DNA from: Filobasidium wieringae
Lineage: Eukaryota > Basidiomycota > Tremellomycetes > Filobasidiales > Filobasidiaceae
Direction of reading: 5' to 3'
Assembly (NCBI GenBank): GCA_001600055.1
Contig: BCIV01000018.1
Location: 310,001 to 374,000 of the forward strand
Length of the DNA stretch: 64,000 nt
A model generated the notes under the pieces. It ran no database searches, was not told the origin of the DNA, and saw only the letters and a list, made by a program, of their open reading frames with translations. Below, piece after piece: positions 10,574 to 21,017 of the stretch; positions within the stretch are counted from its first letter, which is position 1, and every line of letters begins with the position of its first letter. Made by a program: the position numbers and the translations under genes.

Positions 10574-11411
10574 TTAATCCTTCTTGAACTTTAGCGTCAT
10601 TTGGTAAGCGCTCTCTCCGTCCGCATCTATCCCAAGGCGTTGGACGATGATCAGCATACCTGCGCTTTCAGTTCATTGCGGAAATCAAGAACACTCACAG
10701 TATCCCTTTTCCATCCCTGTCTCCTCGAACCCAAGATTGTCCTTGTACAGAGAGATCGCTGGCCTGTTGCTCTCCCTCACATGGAGCGTGATGTGGTTTG
10801 CTTTATACAGAGCGGACATTTGATGTTCTATCTCATTCAAAGTAGATCCAAAGGTATGAAAAGGATAAGTATAAGGCACCGAGTTGGATCGTAGGAAGGG
10901 AACTGACGCGATTGACGCATTAATTTTGCGGCTAGACCTAGGCGTCGGTATGATCGGAGGACAGAGATGGATGTTACGTGTCCTGAGGGAACTTCGGTGT
11001 TCTCTTCGTCCCTATTATATTCCGATTGCAATGCCAAACAGAAAGATGGTACGAAAGTAAGAACAGTTCGGTATAGTATATCCAAAGCGCATGGAGCGGG
11101 GACATACATCTTTGCAAGGATATATCCAACAATCTCTCCTTTAGGATTGACCGCTACGTAACTGAGTTCTGGCCATGTCATCGCATGGTATAGATCTATC
11201 AAGTAAGGAATTCACATGTCAAGTAAAAGATCGGAGGTGAACTGTAATCGGAGGAACATACAGTACTTGAAGGTATAGTTTTCGGGAAGATTGAGCAGGT
11301 TCGCATTTTGCATACCTATCAGGTCGTCGACCTGTCAACACATCACAGTCAGCCCGATGGGTTAGCAGCGAGGTGACGGATTTAACTCACTGTTGCTTGT
11401 CTGATATCCAT
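10574..11411 (-). CDS. ARD1: NatA N-terminal acetyltransferase catalytic subunit Ard1/Naa10
   Basis: Six exons join cleanly. MDIRQAT (ATG 11411), [37 protein letters not shown] with [11 protein letters not shown], then [37 protein letters not shown], and a last exon beginning ADGESAYQM. The stop is TAA at 10574. This is nearly residue-for-residue the conserved core of Naa10. The GNAT acetyl-CoA site is [12 protein letters not shown] (R-x-x-G-x-A). With Naa15/Nat1 it acetylates N-termini exposed after Met removal (Ser, Ala, Thr, Gly) on ribosomes. The length (about 155-160 aa) is typical of the compact fungal form without the long animal tail. The gene is divergent from the RSC1/2-like gene, with about 250 bp between start codons. 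Confidence 0.93.
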
Positions 11412-11659
11412 CGTCGGGCTTTTGTGTAGATCGTGGTGGAGTCTTATAGAATTAGAAAAGACCAGGAAGGAAATCAAAGAGAGATGATCGAGCAGAGCAG
11501 GTCGATTATGCATATGATGAATGCATGTGGTGAAGATCCATCGCACTATTTCCACCTGTGAGTGGATGTTCAAGCAGCGATATCAACGTTCATCCAGCTG
11601 ACAACACCTCTTCCTCAGTCTCGGTCACAGCTAATCGCTACATTGCACACCACATCAAG
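11412..11659. promoter_or_regulatory. shared divergent promoter, ARD1 / RSC1-like
   Basis: 248 bp separate the two start codons on opposite strands, so this interval must hold both 5' UTRs and core promoters. No obvious TATA box or known motif was recognised. Confidence 0.5.
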
Positions 11660-14243
11660 ATGAATCCACTCCCCCCATATCCCTTTACACCGGCCCCTAT
11701 CCCAGCCGTATTTCCAAAAGACACGGTCGAACCAAGCGTTGCTGCAGAACAAGAAAAGATCCGAGCAGAACTAGATAGTCGCTTAACCCGCTGGACAGGT
11801 CCTTCAGAGAACTTGGGCGGGTTAGGAGAGAAGGAGAGCGGGATTCCTGGTAACGGATGGTGGATGGAGGATATCGGTGGAAAGGGGGTTGCCGAATGGG
11901 GCGGACTAGCTTTCGACATCCTGTTCAAGTTGAGGAATTATAAGGATTACAAGTGAGTATCGGAGCTTTGACCGAGATTCGTCCGGATAGCGACAAGCCC
12001 TTGTATCTTCGTTACTGATTGTCGTGTGTCGTGTAGTGGAGTGAGGATCGCCGAGTCTCTAGAGCAAGTGGAGGAACAAACCCGAATTCCCTATCTATCA
12101 TTCAACGTAAGCTTTATCTCAAACCCCGTAATCCCTTCATTCGCTCATTTGAATTACCCCATACATTCATCTCATACCACAGCATCCAGTATCCCTTCGA
12201 CTAATCCAACAATCTCTAGAGTCCAGTCAATTTTATGCCCCCAAGTATTTCGATATCGAGATGATGCGACTCTTCGAAAAGGGAAGGAGATATTACGCTA
12301 GTGTCCAAAGACAAGCGGATTATGGGAACGTTATTGCTTTGCAGGTGAGTTCGACTAAGGAAAAGCAAGTATAAAGTTCACTTCGGGAGGCTAATGACGA
12401 ACGATGTTTCTTTCTTAGAGACTATACCAAGCCTTAACCTCAACCTTTGAATCCCCTTCCCTCGCCCTAACTCCTACACTTCCACCTCTCCCAAGCCCCA
12501 GTCCGATCTCACACTCCTACATCCCTGCCGGACCCGGTCTCGCCCGTCCGACCCCAGACTCGGGAAAGACAAACTACGATAGTCTAGAATTCACCGGACT
12601 GAGGATCGTCACGAAAGACAGAACCGGAACGCAGGAGGCGAGATGGAAGGGTTGTAAATGGAGAACAGGGGATTACGTCCATCTGATCAATCCGGAGGAT
12701 AGGGCGAGACCTATTGTTGGTCAGATTTTCCGGAGTTTTGTCCATGCCAAGTACGTATTGCGTTTTTCTCCCTCCAGCTCGACCGTAGCTGATCTCTTAC
12801 ATTTATCAATCGAAAGAGGACCGAGACAGCATTGGGTGACTGTATGTTGGTATTACCGCCCTGAACAGACGTGGCACAATCCGCTCCAAATGTTCTACGA
12901 GCGAGAGATCTGCAAGACGGGAATCATGGTGGAACATCCGGTAGAGGATATCATCGAACGAGTCGGATGTCAGTTCTACACCAAGGTGAGTGAGGAGAAA
13001 AGCGTTGTGAGCGCGGAGACGAGCAACAGCAAAGACTGAGTCGACATGGGCTATAGTATGCGAGAGGAAGACCTCAGCCGGGTGAATGGTACCCCGGTTG
13101 GCCTCTTTGTAAGCAAACCTCGACCTGTCCTGCGTCGGTGTAACTTTATCTGACGAAAAGACCTGAACAGACATCTGTAACTCGAGATATAACGAAGATA
13201 GGAGGGGAGAAGAGCGAGGCAACCATTTCGTAAAAATCAAGAATTGGGGCTCGTGTGTGCCTGAAGTGAGTCTATTAGTTCCATTCTGGACTCTACGTGT
13301 ACTGATCGGCGATCGACTTTGCCAGGAATTGAGGAAAACGGAATTCATGCGGATTGTGGAATTCGACCGCGCACCACATCAATTGCGAATGGAACCTTCA
13401 CCTTTCCTTCGAGGCCTGAAGATGGGCGTAAGAGGAATCCCAGGAGGGATCTCATGGGACGTAAGGATAGAAGGACAAGAGGATATGGTTCCTCCTACTC
13501 GACAGTCCGATCGGGTTCTTGAGGATACGGATACCGAGGCGGATAGGGAGAGGAAGAGGATCAGGGTCGATGTCGCCAGTACACCGATGGGTCAAAGGAC
13601 CGGGTTTGGTGCGGCGCCGAGTATGTCACCTGTACCCTCGGCTTCGCTTCAGACGCCGGGTCCTGGCAGACCACGGGCACCGATCGGTCAGTAGGAATAC
13701 CTTTCTCAAGGGAAATAGTATCTATCATCTGACGTGTCCACTCGTATCGCAGCTGGACCTAGCAGAACGCCTGCAGCAATCCAACAAGTTCAACCACCGC
13801 GTCCTTTGGGACCTCCCATTCCTCTGCCTCAAGGCAGCGTTATCAATGCTCGAACGCTGCCGGAACTATTTGGCGGTGTGGATCAGGTATCTAGATGGTG
13901 TGATGTCGACGCCATGCCTGCTCAATCTAGTAAGTTCCGTTCTACACGAAGATATATGCTTTTCTAAACCAAAACCTTTTGCTTCACAGCTGCGCTCTTC
14001 GATCGCGATCCCTTGAACAACAAAGTTCTTTGGTTCTCTGGCCCACCGCTAGATTTAGATATACCCGAAGCACCGCATCATTCAGGGACTTATCTGAAAT
14101 ACCTGGCAAAACAGAAGCTCACAGCAGAAGACGAGGGCGACAAGGAGGAAGAAACCGCAGATGGTGACGACGCGGGCGGACTTGGTGCTGGTCTATGGGG
14201 ACGAGAGAAGGAGCTCGAGGCTTTGTTGTTCGGCGAGACATGA
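11660..14243 (+). CDS. RSC1/RSC2-type chromatin remodeller subunit (bromodomain-like + BAH)
   Basis: Start ATG at 11660 (MNPLPPYPFTP), about ten exons, stop at 14243. Order: a Pro-rich N-terminus; a bromodomain-like segment (LFKLRNYKDYNGVRIAESL, SSQFYAPKYFDIEMMRLFEK, YGNVIALQRLYQALTS); a BAH domain (ARWKGCKWRTGDYVHLINPE, HWVTVCWYYRPEQTWHN, FYEREICKTGIMVEHPVEDI); a C-terminal strand after it (KNWGSCVPEELRKTEF); then a disordered tail with a conserved-looking end. WYYRPEQTWH and FYEREIFKTG-like runs are the BAH signature shared by Rsc1/Rsc2 and polybromo. Family role: a nuclear subunit of the RSC/PBAF ATP-dependent remodeller that contacts histones. Only one bromodomain-like unit is visible, and it is divergent; Rsc1/2 of budding yeast have two, so the assignment to RSC is by BAH context. 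Confidence 0.8.
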
Positions 14244-14525
14244 TCAATTGTATGTCTGTATCATAGAAGTGTTGTACTGCTGTATGAGAAGTTTATGTAG
14301 AGCTAGGCACGTAGAGCTAGGCCGTCGTCCTGGGTTTACTTATATACGCGATGTTGCTCTAACGTTGTGAGATCATGATCTGAGAGATAGAAGCTTTCCA
14401 AGACATGACTCGCTATTTGCCATAAATAGTATACAATGCGCACAACAATTCCATTCGAACAAATGCAAGACCGCGACCTAATTATGAACAGAATCTCCTT
14501 TAATGGTGTTTCTTAGCCTTGACAA

Positions 14526-16157
14526 TCACTGCCTTTTCCTGCCTCTCATACTCCTGGCCTTGGGTTTTACCTCGTTCCATCCATCGGCATCGGCACTGTC
14601 GGTATTGGTATCCATCGGTGCTTCAGCTGCAGGGGCAGGTTCCTGCTTTGCCTGTTCTTTTCCTTTGTTCTGATTCCTTAGTGGGGTATCTCGTAACAAT
14701 CCTTTAGCCATACGCTGAAAGTTTGAGTCCTGTAGAGCTAATCGAGGTCGACCACCGGGCCTCTGTGGTCCGGTCTGCTGCTTGCTCTCGGGTATCTGAT
14801 CGTCATGTTTCCTGGATGATGCATCTGACGGGGTGACGATAGCGGTCGAATTGGCTGTATCGGGGGTTTGAGGGGTATCGATCAACTCGGTTGGTCTTCG
14901 CTGATTTTGCTGCTGTTGGTGTTGGTGATGGTGGTGTTGATTATTGTTTTGTGAAGGGAAGTCGTGCGATTGTTTCCTAGCGTGGCCTCTAGCCGAAACA
15001 GACCCTCCTCGACCTCTCATTCCGACCTGATCCAGCACTCTTCTAGGCGGAAGAGGAGCAGTGGATTTTGTAGGGGAAGAAGGAGCCGTCCTACTACCGG
15101 GTCTCTCCCACTCGATCCTATCTGCCAAAGCCTTCTTCTCCGCCTTCTCTTCCTCCTTTTTCTCTTCTTTTACTGGTTCCAGCTTATCCACCACGTCCGG
15201 CTTGGCGAATGCAGGAACGCTAACTCCCCACTGAGCCATGACATCCTGCATGAATTCTCCCATATCCTCCTCATCTTCTTCTGCCCAATTCATTCCACCT
15301 GAAGCTGCTCCAGTTGGCTCGCTCATCCGCGGGATAGGTTCAGGGGTTTTGAGTTTCACGGAAGCTTGTTGTACGGGAGAAGGAGTACGGGGTGGATTTA
15401 CAGGTTGGAGAGAGAGGTTATCGACTTTCTCTGCTAGCTTCTCTGGCTCGTTCGTAGTCGCGGGAGTGTCCTTGTCCTCGGCAGAAGCGGATGTAACAGG
15501 TGCTTCTGGAGTATTTCGATTCTTTGGTGCCCAGATCGAGTCTTCCACTCCTAATTTCTGTTTCTCCTGTTCTTCCCTTTTTGGCTTCTCTACCACCACG
15601 CCTTCATCCTCCTGTACCGACTCCTCCGCCTCTCTCTTCTCTTCCGTCACACTATCATCTTTGGTATCTTCCTCATCACTGCTCTCTCCCCAAATACTCT
15701 TGATCAACTCGGCCTGTTCAGCCTTCCTATCTCGCTTCCGACCGCCACTACTCCTTCCGGTAACGATAGATCCCGAACGTGCTCCATCTCTTCTCGCAGG
15801 TGAAAAGTTCGCGTTGGGAGTCGCAGGAGCAGGATTATTGAGTGCGGCATAAGCTCGTAGGCGGGAAGCTTCTTCTCCTAGAGTTTGAGCGGGATTGGTA
15901 AATTGGGCGGCAGAGGCTTGAGGAGGGGACGACGGCTGCGATTGCGAGCCTTGCGGTTTAGGCTGGAACGCTCTTCCTCTACCCCTGTTCGATGCGGCTC
16001 TTCCTGAAGTACCTCCAGCTGAGCTTGAAGCAGGAGCAACATGACCTTCCTTCCTGGCCTTCTCGTGCTGTTCCTTGAAGGGAGTCTTGCGTTCTGGTTT
16101 AGCCTCATTTTGGGGAGGTGCTTTGCCTCGGTTCGAGGGCGCCCACATGGATTCAGA
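14526..16157 (-). CDS. disordered protein with repeated WAP-x-NR motifs
   Basis: One uninterrupted frame of about 540 codons, chosen to start at MSESMWAPSNRG (16157); an in-frame ATG ten codons upstream also exists. I do not recognise the family. It is almost wholly low complexity: Ser/Thr/Pro/Glu-rich, a His/Gln tract (HHHHQHQQQQ) near the middle and basic ends. Two related motifs stand out: MWAPSNRGKAP at the N-terminus and SIWAPKNRNTPEAP further in, plus an isolated acidic-aromatic patch (SIWGESSDEED). The last residues (SADADGWNEVKPK, then MRGRKRQ) resemble a short conserved tail. Such repeated Trp-containing motifs in a disordered chain often act as docking peptides; here that is inference. 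Convergent with the RSC-like gene, with about 280 bp between stops. Confidence 0.65.
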   Translation of the reverse strand, partial: SESMWAPSNRGKAPPQNEAKPERKTPFKEQHEKARKEGHVAPASSSAGGTSGRAASNRGRGRAFQPKPQGSQSQPSSPPQASAAQFTNPAQTLGEEASRLRAYAALNNPAPATPNANFSPARRDGARSGSIVTGRSSGGRKRDRKAEQAELIKSIWGESSDEEDTKDDSVTEEKREAEESVQEDEGVVVEKPKREEQEKQKLGVEDSIWAPKNRNTPEAPVTSASAEDKDTPATTNEPEKLAEKVDNLSLQPVNPPRTPSPVQQASVKLKTPEPIPRMSEPTGAASGGMNWAEEDEEDMGEFMQDVMAQWGVSVPAFAKPDVVDKLEPVKEEKKEEEKAEKKALADRIEWERPGSRTAPSSPTKSTAPLPPRRVLDQVGMRGRGGSVSARGHARKQSHDFPSQNNNQHHHHQHQQQQNQRRPTELIDTPQTPDTANSTAIVTPSDASSRKHDDQIPESKQQTGPQRPGGRPRLALQDSNFQRMAKGLLRDTPLRNQNKGKEQAKQEPAPAAEAPMDTNTDSADADGWNEVKPKARSMRGRKRQ

Positions 16158-16423
16158 CATTTGGAGAAGGTATATCTGATCGTTCAAGATCCTATATATG
16201 GAAGTTGGAGGAGTTGCAAAGCAATCGAAAGAGGAAGCGGGAACAGGGCTGTTGTTCCACTCTGCTTAGTGCGGTTAGGTCCGAAGGGATTTTAGGATGA
16301 TCGTGCTTGGATTAGGGAGACCGCTGTTACTTCGCTAATAATGATGTTTGACCTATAAGAGTATGGATTCGAGGAGATGTATCGCAGCAAGAAGGGGACG
16401 AAGTGTAATGATAGTTGGTAGAT

Positions 16424-17213
16424 TTAGGTAACAGACCGGCAGATGCTAACCATACTAAATGCTGATACAGCTTTGAGCTTGAGGGCGTCTGAGGAAATTC
16501 GAAATCGCATGGGTCGTAGAAAAACGCATAACCATGACCTCGGACTGAGTGGTCGGTCAATCAACCCCGTCACAAACAACTCCATATGAGCTGTTTCTCT
16601 CATCTTGATCACACTGATCGGGTTCGTTTTCGACATAATGATCTCATCAAGATCCTCGTACAGTGCATAACTACTGCGGAAGATCAGCAAGTCAAAGGTT
16701 AAGAGTTTTCCATGAGTACGAGGGGTGTGTCTTCAGCGTTCGTTGCGCTACTATCAAAGCCCCTGGCAGCTGCTCTACCGTCAGGATCTTGTCGGCAGCC
16801 GCACGATCCCAAGCAATCGGATCCTTGGACTTGTCCGAGTTTTTTAGATCGGTCAATGCTGCGATACGATGTTCCAATATCCCCTTCACGAGCTTGTACT
16901 TTGAGGTAGCTTCACTTCCGACACCAATCGTTTCCTCCAAAAATTGAATTACCCGAACAAGTTCGTGGTTCCATTTAGCGCATTCTTGCAGAGTTGAAGT
17001 GTTTGCTGTCCAAGAAGTGTTCATGGCAAGTATCTCAGATATTTGCTGATGCTGAGCAAGACTGAATATGATCGGATTCTCTGGTCGGAACGAATCATGG
17101 GTGTAGCCCCTAGTATCGTCCTCTTCCGAGGCGATTGTGCTAGTCCTTCCTGTTCGGCAGGAATCACTCTGGTCGGTATCTTCAAGTTGAGACGAAGCAG
17201 ACATGTTAGCCAT
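16424..17213 (-). CDS. orphan protein D, acidic helical
   Basis: ATG at 17213 (MANMSASSQLEDTDQSD); a second ATG lies three codons on. Exon 1 runs to KTHPS near 16715. A GTACTC donor and the acceptor TTCCGCAG join SYALYEDLDEIIMSKTNPIS in frame. The coding frame then continues through MRETAHMELFVTG to a stop at 16424, but another exon may replace the last 45 codons, so the C-terminus is uncertain. Residues 1-50 are Ser/Thr/Asp-rich and disordered; about 55-150 is helical with no signal peptide or TM. Family unknown. It heads the second block of same-strand orphan genes. Confidence 0.5.
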
Positions 17214-18166
17214 TAGTCGATTACCAACGATATTACTGAGGATTTGTTAGCAATAGGGGATTTCTACGATCAAATTCGTGGAGTTTATAACACGATGGCG
17301 TGTCCATCTTAGTCTTATCGACCCGCTGATGCGTTCGCCTTCCGGAAGCATCATCTTCGCAAATAAAGGAAGTCGAACGATTTTGCCTTTTGGCATACTG
17401 CCCGTCGCCTGTCGGCTTTCGCTCCTTGATTCTTAGCTCTCGATTCTTGATTCTTGATTCCTGATATCCTCGGGCAGCGCGAGCGGTGACATCATGAAGG
17501 TCAAACATGGTCGCGACAACAAGAAACCGTAGAAATCCCCTTGGTCATCGCAAAGTACTCTACACATCGCGCGTTAGCAATTTTCGTTGACCTCTGAGCT
17601 AGCTTGGCGACCCCCTTTACCTTTCCACTCATGCTCGTTTTGGGTTTGAGATAAGCAGAGCATAAACATGTGTCTTTTCTATTGTCGCTGATAGTAAGGT
17701 CTGCTTCGCTTCCAACCTCTCGACGCAAGCGTGAGTCGCAGTCTGTTGACCGGTTGAAGCGCGACTTAATTTTTGAAGTTGTGAGCGCGCCTTTCTTTCA
17801 TTGAATCGATCATGCATAGTATGTCTAGCTGGCAAAGGCAATACCACCATCTTCTTCATTCCTTCCACATGCTTTTTTCCAAATGGACGCTATCTATCGC
17901 ATCACATCGGACCTTTGATTCACATCATCTGGTTCGAGTCAGGGTGCGCGAATCGGTCCGATCCCGATCCGATCAGCGTTTGAGGTAGACGTACGAGTCA
18001 AGGTATAGGAAATCGAGACCTGCCTGGTCTAGAGGAAGAAGATTCCAGTGTCATAAGAGTCATAAACCGAGGGATCGACGAGTCTTGCAGAATATCGACA
18101 AGCTGCATAAACTACCTTGCCTGACAATTTCGATTGCACGAGCGCTCAATTGTGCAATAATATTGC
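17214..18166. other. gene-poor spacer
   Basis: About 950 bp. A 79-codon minus frame from ATG 17868 (MEGMKKMVVLPLPARH, ending SNPKRA at 17629) looks partly protein-like but has no clear partner exon. Imperfect direct repeats of TTGATTCTTGATTC type lie at about 17426-17463. Nothing else is supported. Confidence 0.4.
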
Positions 18167-18723
18167 CTAAACACAGCAAGAACCCGCCGAATCCAAAGAC
18201 GCCACGGGTCTTGCTTCCAGATTCTTCTCGCACTCGACCTGCCATTGCTCCATTGCTTTTCTGATGGACGCTTCCACTCTTTCTTTAAAAACGGATGGAC
18301 CCTGGGATCGCGAATCTGGTGTCTTTGAAAGAATGCCGTAAAGATGCATCGCTGGGGAAGCTTCGCTCAGCTGAGAGGCGATTTTAGGCATATTCTCTTT
18401 CGAGAGATCATAAGCATCTTTGACTGCAGCTCTCCATTTCTCCCGTTTCGTCGGGTCGTCATACGACTCCGCTAGTCCAGTTTCGATCTGATCCATCAGA
18501 GTCGGTAAATCCGGGCGATTTACGGACTGTGCAACGGAGGTTGCCTTGCTTTCGCCAGTTTTCACAGAGTCATCAGAATAGAATTCACAGAGTCATCAGA
18601 ATAGAATTTGTGTTCTCTGCCTGATATTTGATTGTACGTACGTAACCAATCTTCATCAGTAGGAGGTGTCGAGGGTGATTGATCATTACTCGATCCAAAA
18701 GATAAACCGTGGCACCACGACAT
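18167..18723 (-). CDS. orphan protein E, helical
   Basis: The long frame ending at 18167 has no usable ATG. A two-exon model solves this: ATG 18723 (MSWCHGLSFGSSNDQ), donor GTACAA after WLRT, acceptor GGCGAAAG, then KATSVAQSVNRPDLPTLMD. The product has a short Ser/Pro-rich N-terminus (SPSTPPTDEDW), then charged amphipathic helices (KREKWRAAVKDAYDLSKEN, FKERVEASIRKAMEQW), and ends SAGSCCV. No recognised domain. The intron contains the exact 23-bp tandem duplication at 18563-18608. The C-terminal Cys pair could be a lipidation signal, but the last four residues are not a canonical CaaX box. The exon 1 model is inference. Confidence 0.5.
18563..18608. repeat. perfect 23-bp tandem duplication
   Basis: Two exact abutting copies of a 23-bp unit beginning CACAGAGTCATCAG. 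They lie inside the proposed intron of orphan gene E and duplicate a possible branch-site stretch (TTCTGATGAC on the minus strand). Because 23 is not a multiple of three, the duplication would break the frame if it were exonic. Confidence 0.9.
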
Positions 18724-19717
18724 TTATGCACCCGATGAGGTTTGATAGCGGTACTAGCAGAAGTGCAAGCTGTGGATGCAAGATACTACAAATTCAAGTC
18801 TGTTATATACCTCACGTATGAGGAGCCACTCCCTGCGAAACAAAGGAAGCCCTCTCGCGGGTCAGCTGAAGCGACATTCTCCACCGGGTCACGCGATATC
18901 GCACGCATAGCCGAAGATCGGAAGCCCATCGATTTGTTGGTTCTCAGTAAGGGCGCTTCAGGTGGAGCATGTTCTTCACAGAGCGGCCAGAGGTGCAGCC
19001 TACACAGCTGAAACCCGATACAAACGTGACAGGTAGCATCGAACTCTGCGGCTATCCGCGCGACTCGCGTATGAGGTGTAAATGCCGCCCCTCTTTCGAG
19101 CCAATCCTGGAGGTGACACCTGGCTTCTCGAAGAAGATTGAGTGATCAAAAAGGAACTTCTATGTCGCTACCTTCGGCCATGAGCGGCCCACATCCGAAG
19201 GGAATGTCTCGTTGAGAGACGACGAGCAATTCTGACCAATGATTATGGGAATGGATGACCTAGTACGTTACGTACCAATGCAATGGCCGCTTGGCCAGAT
19301 ATTAGTCAGGAACGCATGATCTAGCGTATTAACTCGGTAGTATTCATCTAGACCACATCCCATGTGTCGATTCGCAAACGAGCTTGGCGCGGCTCAAGGT
19401 GCAAGACAAACAAACTGTTGTTCGTTGACTGTTGGTACGAATCACAACACATTATGTTATAGGAGAACTAGCGCCGCCTATGTTTGAGTTGCTCGTCGAT
19501 ATTGGTTCAAGGACGTAGTGGCCGACTGACTTGTCGAGCAAATACAAACGAGTTCTTGTCAGTATGTTATAACGTCGGGTAAGGTCTTGTGCTCGGCGCC
19601 TGTCTCCAGAGATCGCAAAGCGATTGTACAAGCTGGTAGCGAAACGGAGATAGATCGAGTCACTTCTACAATAACTATATGATCATTTGCTACATAGAAG
19701 CTCCGATCCCTGCTCAG
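18724..19717. other. gene-free spacer
   Basis: About 1 kb between orphan genes E and F with no supportable gene. A plus-strand frame at 18742-19011 lacks an ATG start and family motifs. Confidence 0.45.
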
Positions 19718-20371
19718 TTAGTTACAGCCATGACTGCTTTTCCCGGGGGTTTCCGTTTGATTTGCCAGAACACGTATTCCCTGGTGCAATTGCTCGTTCT
19801 CGTCCTCAAGTTCGTTCGAATAATTTTTCATCAGAGATTTGAGCCCTTGCGATGTGGAGTTCAAGTCCAGCAAATACTGTTTGTTGTTCTTTGTAATGTA
19901 ACTTGATCTATTCTCGGCGTTATGGTATGATTGGTTCAATTCTACGAGTACGGTCACGCAGGATGAAAAAGGGCCTCCTATAGCACGGAACAGCAAGCCC
20001 CATGTTTTCTCTCGGGCTGCACATAAATTCGTAGCCCTGTTTAGTTGTGTTTCCCATACTCTCACTTTCTTCAAGCATTCCGAGCTCTCCTCGGCCTCGA
20101 GATGTGCCGGTAGGGGGAAGCATCTTTCGAAGTTCTGTTCGAGCCATTCAAACATGGCTCCGACCCTCGCTTCCGGATCAGGTACAGGGTCTAAAGCAAT
20201 AGTGTGTGCCTCCACGACCCTTACTGATTGCGGTTCATCGCATGTAGCCGAGGCGAGAGTGGAGCAGTTCCCTCCGTCTTCTGTAGGTTGTGTACTGGTA
20301 CGGATCGAGCATTCAGCGAATCCTACAGATGGGGGTAAGCTGGCACTTGCATCAGATCCTGTTAAGGACAT
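19718..20371 (-). CDS. orphan protein F (217 aa), helical
   Basis: A single intronless frame of 217 codons from ATG 20371 (MSLTGSDASASLPPSVGF). The first 65 residues are Ser/Thr/Cys-rich and disordered. Residues about 70-210 are helical and charged (MFEWLEQNFERCFPLP, KKVRVWETQLNRATNL, LLDLNSTSQGLKSLMKNY, ELEDENEQLHQGIRVLANQ), with a probable coiled coil near the end. No signal peptide or TM segment. I recognise no family. The frame length and the sharp disordered-to-helical change make a real gene likely; it shares this plan with the other orphan genes on the same strand. Confidence 0.6.
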   Translation of the reverse strand: MSLTGSDASASLPPSVGFAECSIRTSTQPTEDGGNCSTLASATCDEPQSVRVVEAHTIALDPVPDPEARVGAMFEWLEQNFERCFPLPAHLEAEESSECLKKVRVWETQLNRATNLCAAREKTWGLLFRAIGGPFSSCVTVLVELNQSYHNAENRSSYITKNNKQYLLDLNSTSQGLKSLMKNYSNELEDENEQLHQGIRVLANQTETPGKSSHGCN

Positions 20372-21017
20372 TGTTTGGTATTCAGAGCAGTAGAGCCGAA
20401 GCGTACTAGACTAAATCCATGATCTAGTCATTGATGTATCCTCCCTCGTTTAGATCTCTTGTAGCGACTTCAGAACGAAGAATAAGTGACCACAAAGGAA
20501 CGATTGTGCCTTCATTCTCGGTCATAGTGCGGATATTGCGCGATACACATTGACGGCACATCGTGATCAGCTGCTACCAAAGCCATCCTTGCGCATCTGA
20601 TCGACAGTCTCTGATTCATCAATACAGTGGCCAATATGATGGAATACGTGGTAGCATCGCATGTTCTTGTTGCTCTTTTTGACGAACTAAGTCACAACGC
20701 TTGCTCCAGATGGATATATCAGTCTTTGTCCGAGCTCGGTGGACTCAGGGCAAACGAGGGTATGCGATACCCAAAGTCAACAGGGCTCCATTGAATATCG
20801 CAGTGGACTTTCTGAAAGGATTCAGATGTCAACATGGCCAGCCTGTGGTAATTGAAAACAATCTAGATACGAGACTAAATCCCCGGAAATGAAGCGTTCA
20901 TAATCGATGGCAATGAACAGAGGATCACAAGATTGTCTGGTAGAAAGATCGAACGATAGCGCGAGTGATCATGTTTAAGGTGAACTTCGGGATGATGTAT
21001 TGATATAAAATGGTCTA
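20372..21017. other. gene-free spacer
   Basis: About 650 bp between two orphan genes; it should contain the promoter of the gene starting at 20371. A 63-codon plus frame at 20701-20892 opens with TTG and is not supported. Confidence 0.45.

Noticed and set aside
17928..17945. GGTTCGAGTC, a tRNA B-box look-alike
   Set aside because: No A-box, anticodon arm or matching acceptor stem could be formed around it.
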